From Isoptericola cucumis (lineage in GTDB: Bacteria > Actinomycetota > Actinomycetes > Actinomycetales > Cellulomonadaceae), in the NCBI RefSeq assembly GCF_014635665.1, contig NZ_BMDG01000004.1, positions 248,001-312,000 on the forward strand: DNA of 64,000 nucleotides, in the 5' to 3' direction. Shown piece after piece: positions 61,746-64,000 of this stretch. Below the pieces are notes generated by a model that saw only the letters and a program-made list of their open reading frames with translations, made no database searches and had not been told where the DNA came from. Position numbers and translations under genes: made by a program. Each line of letters opens with the position of its first letter. The stretch's first letter is position 1.

Positions 61746-62410
61746 CCACCCCCGAGATCCCCGACACCTTGGGCGCACCGGGCGCGACCGGCACGCGGCG
61801 CACGCTCGCCGTCGTGTCGGCCGGGCTGTCCCAGCCGTCGTCCACGCGCCTGCTCGCCGACCGGCTCGCCGACGCCACCGTGCGCGAGCTCGAGGACCTC
61901 GGGCACGAGGTGCGGGTGGAGACGGTCGAGCTGCGCGACGTCGCCCACGCCGTCGTCGACGCCATGCTCACCCGCTTCCCGACCGGTGACCTGGCGCGCG
62001 CCCTCGAGGACGTGACGGGCGCCGACGGCCTGATCGCCGTCAGCCCGGTGTTCACCACGAGCTACTCGGGGCTGTTCAAGTCGTTCTGGGACGTGGTCGA
62101 CCCCGACGCGCTGACCGGGATGCCGGTGCTGCTCGGCGCGACGGGCGGCACCGCCCGCCACTCGCTGGCGCTGGAGTACGCGATGCGGCCGCTGTTCACC
62201 TACCTGCGCGCCGACGTCGTACCGACCAGTGTGTTCGCCGCCACCGACGACTGGGCTGCGAGCGCCGACGACCAGGGCGCCGGACTGCCGCGACGGATCG
62301 CCCGCGCGGGGCGCGAGCTGGCCCGCCGGGTGTCCGTGCGCGAGAACGACGGGCCGGCCGACCCGTTCGCGGCGACGCCGAGCTTCACGGAGCTCCTCGG
62401 CGGCAACTGA
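61742..62410 (+). CDS. NAD(P)H-dependent FMN reductase (CE1759-like)
   Basis: The 222-residue flavodoxin-like reductase has LAVVSAGLSQPSSTRLLADRL (phosphate loop), ADGLIAVSPVFTTSYSGLFKSFWD and PVLLGATGGTARHSL. It provides reduced FMN to the partner monooxygenase, whose stop it overlaps. The two-gene order monooxygenase-reductase is shared with Corynebacterium CE1758/CE1759, and expression likely follows the sigma-R-type promoter upstream. Confidence 0.9.
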   Translation: MTTPEIPDTLGAPGATGTRRTLAVVSAGLSQPSSTRLLADRLADATVRELEDLGHEVRVETVELRDVAHAVVDAMLTRFPTGDLARALEDVTGADGLIAVSPVFTTSYSGLFKSFWDVVDPDALTGMPVLLGATGGTARHSLALEYAMRPLFTYLRADVVPTSVFAATDDWAASADDQGAGLPRRIARAGRELARRVSVRENDGPADPFAATPSFTELLGGN

Positions 62411-62412
62411 GG

Positions 62413-62450
62413 CGCGAGACCGGGCCGCGAGACCGGGCCGCGAGACCGGC
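62413..62450 (+). repeat. 13-bp tandem repeat between the FMN reductase gene and galE
   Basis: CGCGAGACCGGGC occurs twice exactly and a third time lacking one base. It can fold with neither flank into a long stem, so it is probably a plain expansion. Confidence 0.75.
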
Positions 62451-62474
62451 GGCAAGCGTCAGCGGCGGCACCTC

Positions 62475-62480
62475 TAGGCT
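62475..62480 (+). promoter_or_regulatory. -10 hexamer TAGGCT of galE (leaderless)
   Basis: TAGGCT ends 7 nt before ATG 62488. Confidence 0.55.
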
Positions 62481-62487
62481 GGGGCCC

Positions 62488-63510
62488 ATGCGCGTTCTCG
62501 TCTCCGGTGGGGCCGGCTACATCGGCTCGCACACCGTCCTCGCCCTGCTCGCCGCCGGTCACGACGTCGTCGTGGTCGACGACTTCTCCAACAGCAAGCC
62601 CGCCGTGATCGGGCGCCTGGAGTCGTTGTCGGGCACCCATGTCCCGGTGCACGCGTTCGACCTGACCGACGCCGACAAGACCGAGCGGCTGTTCGCGCAC
62701 GAGCAGCTCGACGCGGTGATCCACTTCGCCGGGTTCAAGGCGGTGGGGGAGTCGGTCTCCAAGCCGCTGGAGTACTACCGCAACAACCTGGACTCCACCT
62801 TCGCGCTGGTGGACGCGATGAACCGGCACGGCGTGACGAAGTTCGTGTTCTCCTCGTCCGCCACGGTCTACGGCGAGAACGCCCCCGTGCCGTACCAGGA
62901 AGACTACGAGCACCTGTCCTCGTCGTCCCCGTACGGGCAGACCAAGGTCATGGTGGAGCGCGTGCTGTCCGACGTCGCACACATCAGCGAGGGCTGGAAG
63001 GTCGCGCTGCTGCGCTACTTCAACCCGGTGGGCGCGCACGCCTCGGGCCGGATCGGGGAGGACCCGCAGGGCATCCCGAACAACCTCATGCCGTTCATCG
63101 CGCAGGTGGCCGTCGGCCGCCGCGAGAAGCTGACCGTGTTCGGAGACGACTACCCGACGGCGGACGGCACCTGCGAGCGCGACTACCTGCACGTCGAGGA
63201 CCTCGCCGCGGGCCACGTCGCGGCGCTGGAGCACCTGGACGCCATGACGCAGCCGGTGCGCGCGTTCAACCTCGGCACCGGCACGGGGACGTCCGTGCTG
63301 CAGATGCTGCACGCGTTCGAGCGGGCCGTGGGCCGCGAGCTGCCGTACGAGGTCGGCCCGCGCCGCGCCGGCGACCTGCCCGCCTTCTGGGCCGACCCGG
63401 CCCGGGCCAACACCGAGCTGGGCTGGCGCGCCACCCGCACCATCGACGACATGTGCGCCGACACGTGGCGCTGGCAGTCCGCCAACCCGCAGGGCTACCC
63501 CGACGCCTGA
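62488..63510 (+). CDS. galE: UDP-glucose 4-epimerase
   Basis: The 340-residue short-chain dehydrogenase-type epimerase has the NAD loop GGAGYIGSH at 7-15, the SSSATVYG serine block, the SPYGQTKVMVE Tyr/Lys pair and RYFNPVGAHASG. GalE interconverts UDP-glucose and UDP-galactose in galactose use and in envelope polysaccharide synthesis. It stands alone, not in a gal operon. Confidence 0.96.
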   Translation: MRVLVSGGAGYIGSHTVLALLAAGHDVVVVDDFSNSKPAVIGRLESLSGTHVPVHAFDLTDADKTERLFAHEQLDAVIHFAGFKAVGESVSKPLEYYRNNLDSTFALVDAMNRHGVTKFVFSSSATVYGENAPVPYQEDYEHLSSSSPYGQTKVMVERVLSDVAHISEGWKVALLRYFNPVGAHASGRIGEDPQGIPNNLMPFIAQVAVGRREKLTVFGDDYPTADGTCERDYLHVEDLAAGHVAALEHLDAMTQPVRAFNLGTGTGTSVLQMLHAFERAVGRELPYEVGPRRAGDLPAFWADPARANTELGWRATRTIDDMCADTWRWQSANPQGYPDA

Positions 63511-63585
63511 GCGCCGCGGCGCGCGACGCCCGGGAGCGTCGCCGGCCCCCTTGCGGCGCTCGCGGGCCGGGGCCACGATGTGGGC

Positions 63586-63906
63586 ATGTCCCACGACGGT
63601 CGTGCCCACCCCACACAGCGCGGTGACCTGCGGTGGGACCCGGGTGCCCGCTACCGGCCCTCGGTCCTCGCCGGGCGGGTGACGTCGAGCCAGGCCCCCG
63701 CGCCGACGGCGCGGCTCACGGGGCGCCTGCGCCGCGGGCCCGTGCGTCGCACCGCGGTCTTCGACCGTGCCCTGTGGTCGCGCGGGCGGGGCGGCGTGCG
63801 TCCGGGCGTCGCCGAGGCGGTCGCCGCGGCCGCGGCCCGCTACCGGCACGGCGCGCTCGACACCACGGGGCTGGTGCGGGCCGTCGGTCGCGCGCTGGCC
63901 TCCTGA
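63586..63906 (+). CDS. Small basic protein upstream of RNase Z (hypothetical)
   Basis: The 106-residue protein is Arg/Ala-rich with no recognised domain (DLRWDPGARYRPSVLAGRV, VFDRALWSRGRGG). ATG 63586 is preferred over GTG 63580 because a near-consensus -10, CACGAT, ends 6 nt upstream. The gene could be real, as its Arg-rich reading differs from the surrounding shadow frames, but the evidence is weak. Confidence 0.45.
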   Translation: MSHDGRAHPTQRGDLRWDPGARYRPSVLAGRVTSSQAPAPTARLTGRLRRGPVRRTAVFDRALWSRGRGGVRPGVAEAVAAAAARYRHGALDTTGLVRAVGRALAS

Positions 63907-63924
63907 CGTCGCGCGGCGGGCGCC

Positions 63925-64000
63925 GTGTCCCGGCGTGAGCTCGTCGTGCTCGGCACCGCGAGCATGCTGCCCACCCGCGACCGCAACCACAACGGGTACG
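63925..64000 (+). CDS. rnz: Ribonuclease Z (5' end only; continues beyond window)
   Basis: From GTG 63925 the frame reads [20 protein letters not shown] and then HNGY, which is the N-terminal strand and turn of tRNase Z, the metallo-beta-lactamase-fold nuclease that trims tRNA 3' ends. The HxHxDH metal motif would lie beyond the window, so the call rests on this short segment. It starts 18 bp after the small upstream gene. Confidence 0.75.
   Translation, partial: MSRRELVVLGTASMLPTRDRNHNGY

Overview
The window is very GC-rich (third codon positions almost always G or C) and uses many GTG starts. It carries genes typical of Actinobacteria: rbpA, pafB-pafC-tatA-tatC-helY, a eukaryotic-type UDP-glucose pyrophosphorylase, and ATGA-coupled operons. 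A GH3 beta-glucosidase, LacI/TetR sugar-type regulators and secreted enzymes with jelly-roll domains suggest a Micrococcales genome of the Cellulosimicrobium/Cellulomonas/Promicromonosporaceae kind. This is an inference from gene content, not a taxonomic proof. No rRNA, tRNA, insertion sequence, prophage or CRISPR array was recognised.

Layout. 1-8.7 kb: a secreted GSDH-type sugar dehydrogenase (cut by the window edge), a complete livKHMGF-type ABC importer on the minus strand, and a divergent LacI regulator behind three evenly spaced AAGCGCTT operators. 9-18.6 kb: arfB, a serine hydrolase coupled to a RibD/DHFR-like reductase, a secreted metzincin-like protease, an MFS transporter, two methyltransferases, a frameshifted membrane-anchored gluzincin and acylphosphatase. 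18.6-24.4 kb: a TetR - MFS - GH3 beta-glucosidase sugar locus and a coiled-coil membrane protein. 24.5-26.8 kb: a CopC/YcnI copper-handling operon. 26.9-30.5 kb: a TPP riboswitch followed by thiM, thiE and a thiD-tenA fusion. 30.5-34.5 kb: a heterodimeric ABC exporter with one degenerate ATP site. 34.5-41 kb: a lipase-maturation-factor homologue, LysR divergent from a threonine dehydratase-like enzyme, a YciO/Sua5 protein, UDP-glucose pyrophosphorylase and an IMPACT protein. 41-42.6 kb: a truncated tyrosine-recombinase-like gene with 17-bp direct repeats at both ends, a strong terminator, and dps. 42.6-46.8 kb: a five-gene MoxR/DUF58/DUF4129 operon. 46.8-56 kb: DUF3866, pafBC, tatAC, a diacylglycerol-kinase-type lipid kinase and the helicase helY. 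56-64 kb: an amidohydrolase, lnt, rbpA, a flavin monooxygenase/reductase pair, galE, a small unknown and the start of RNase Z.

Genes that work together. The thi operon salvages thiazole, makes thiamine phosphate and phosphorylates HMP under one riboswitch. The MFS carrier and GH3 enzyme form a sugar uptake and hydrolysis unit. UDP-glucose pyrophosphorylase and GalE supply UDP-hexoses. TatA/TatC export folded proteins and Lnt finishes lipoproteins. PafBC controls DNA-damage genes, and RbpA supports transcription initiation.

The most useful cross-window signal is regulatory. Eighteen genes have a TAnnnT -10 hexamer placed 6-7 nt before the ATG or GTG, the pattern of leaderless transcripts, and this decides several start codons. 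In addition, rbpA and the divergent flavin monooxygenase operon each carry an exact GGAAC-N18-GTT element, the disulfide-stress sigma-R/SigH promoter form.
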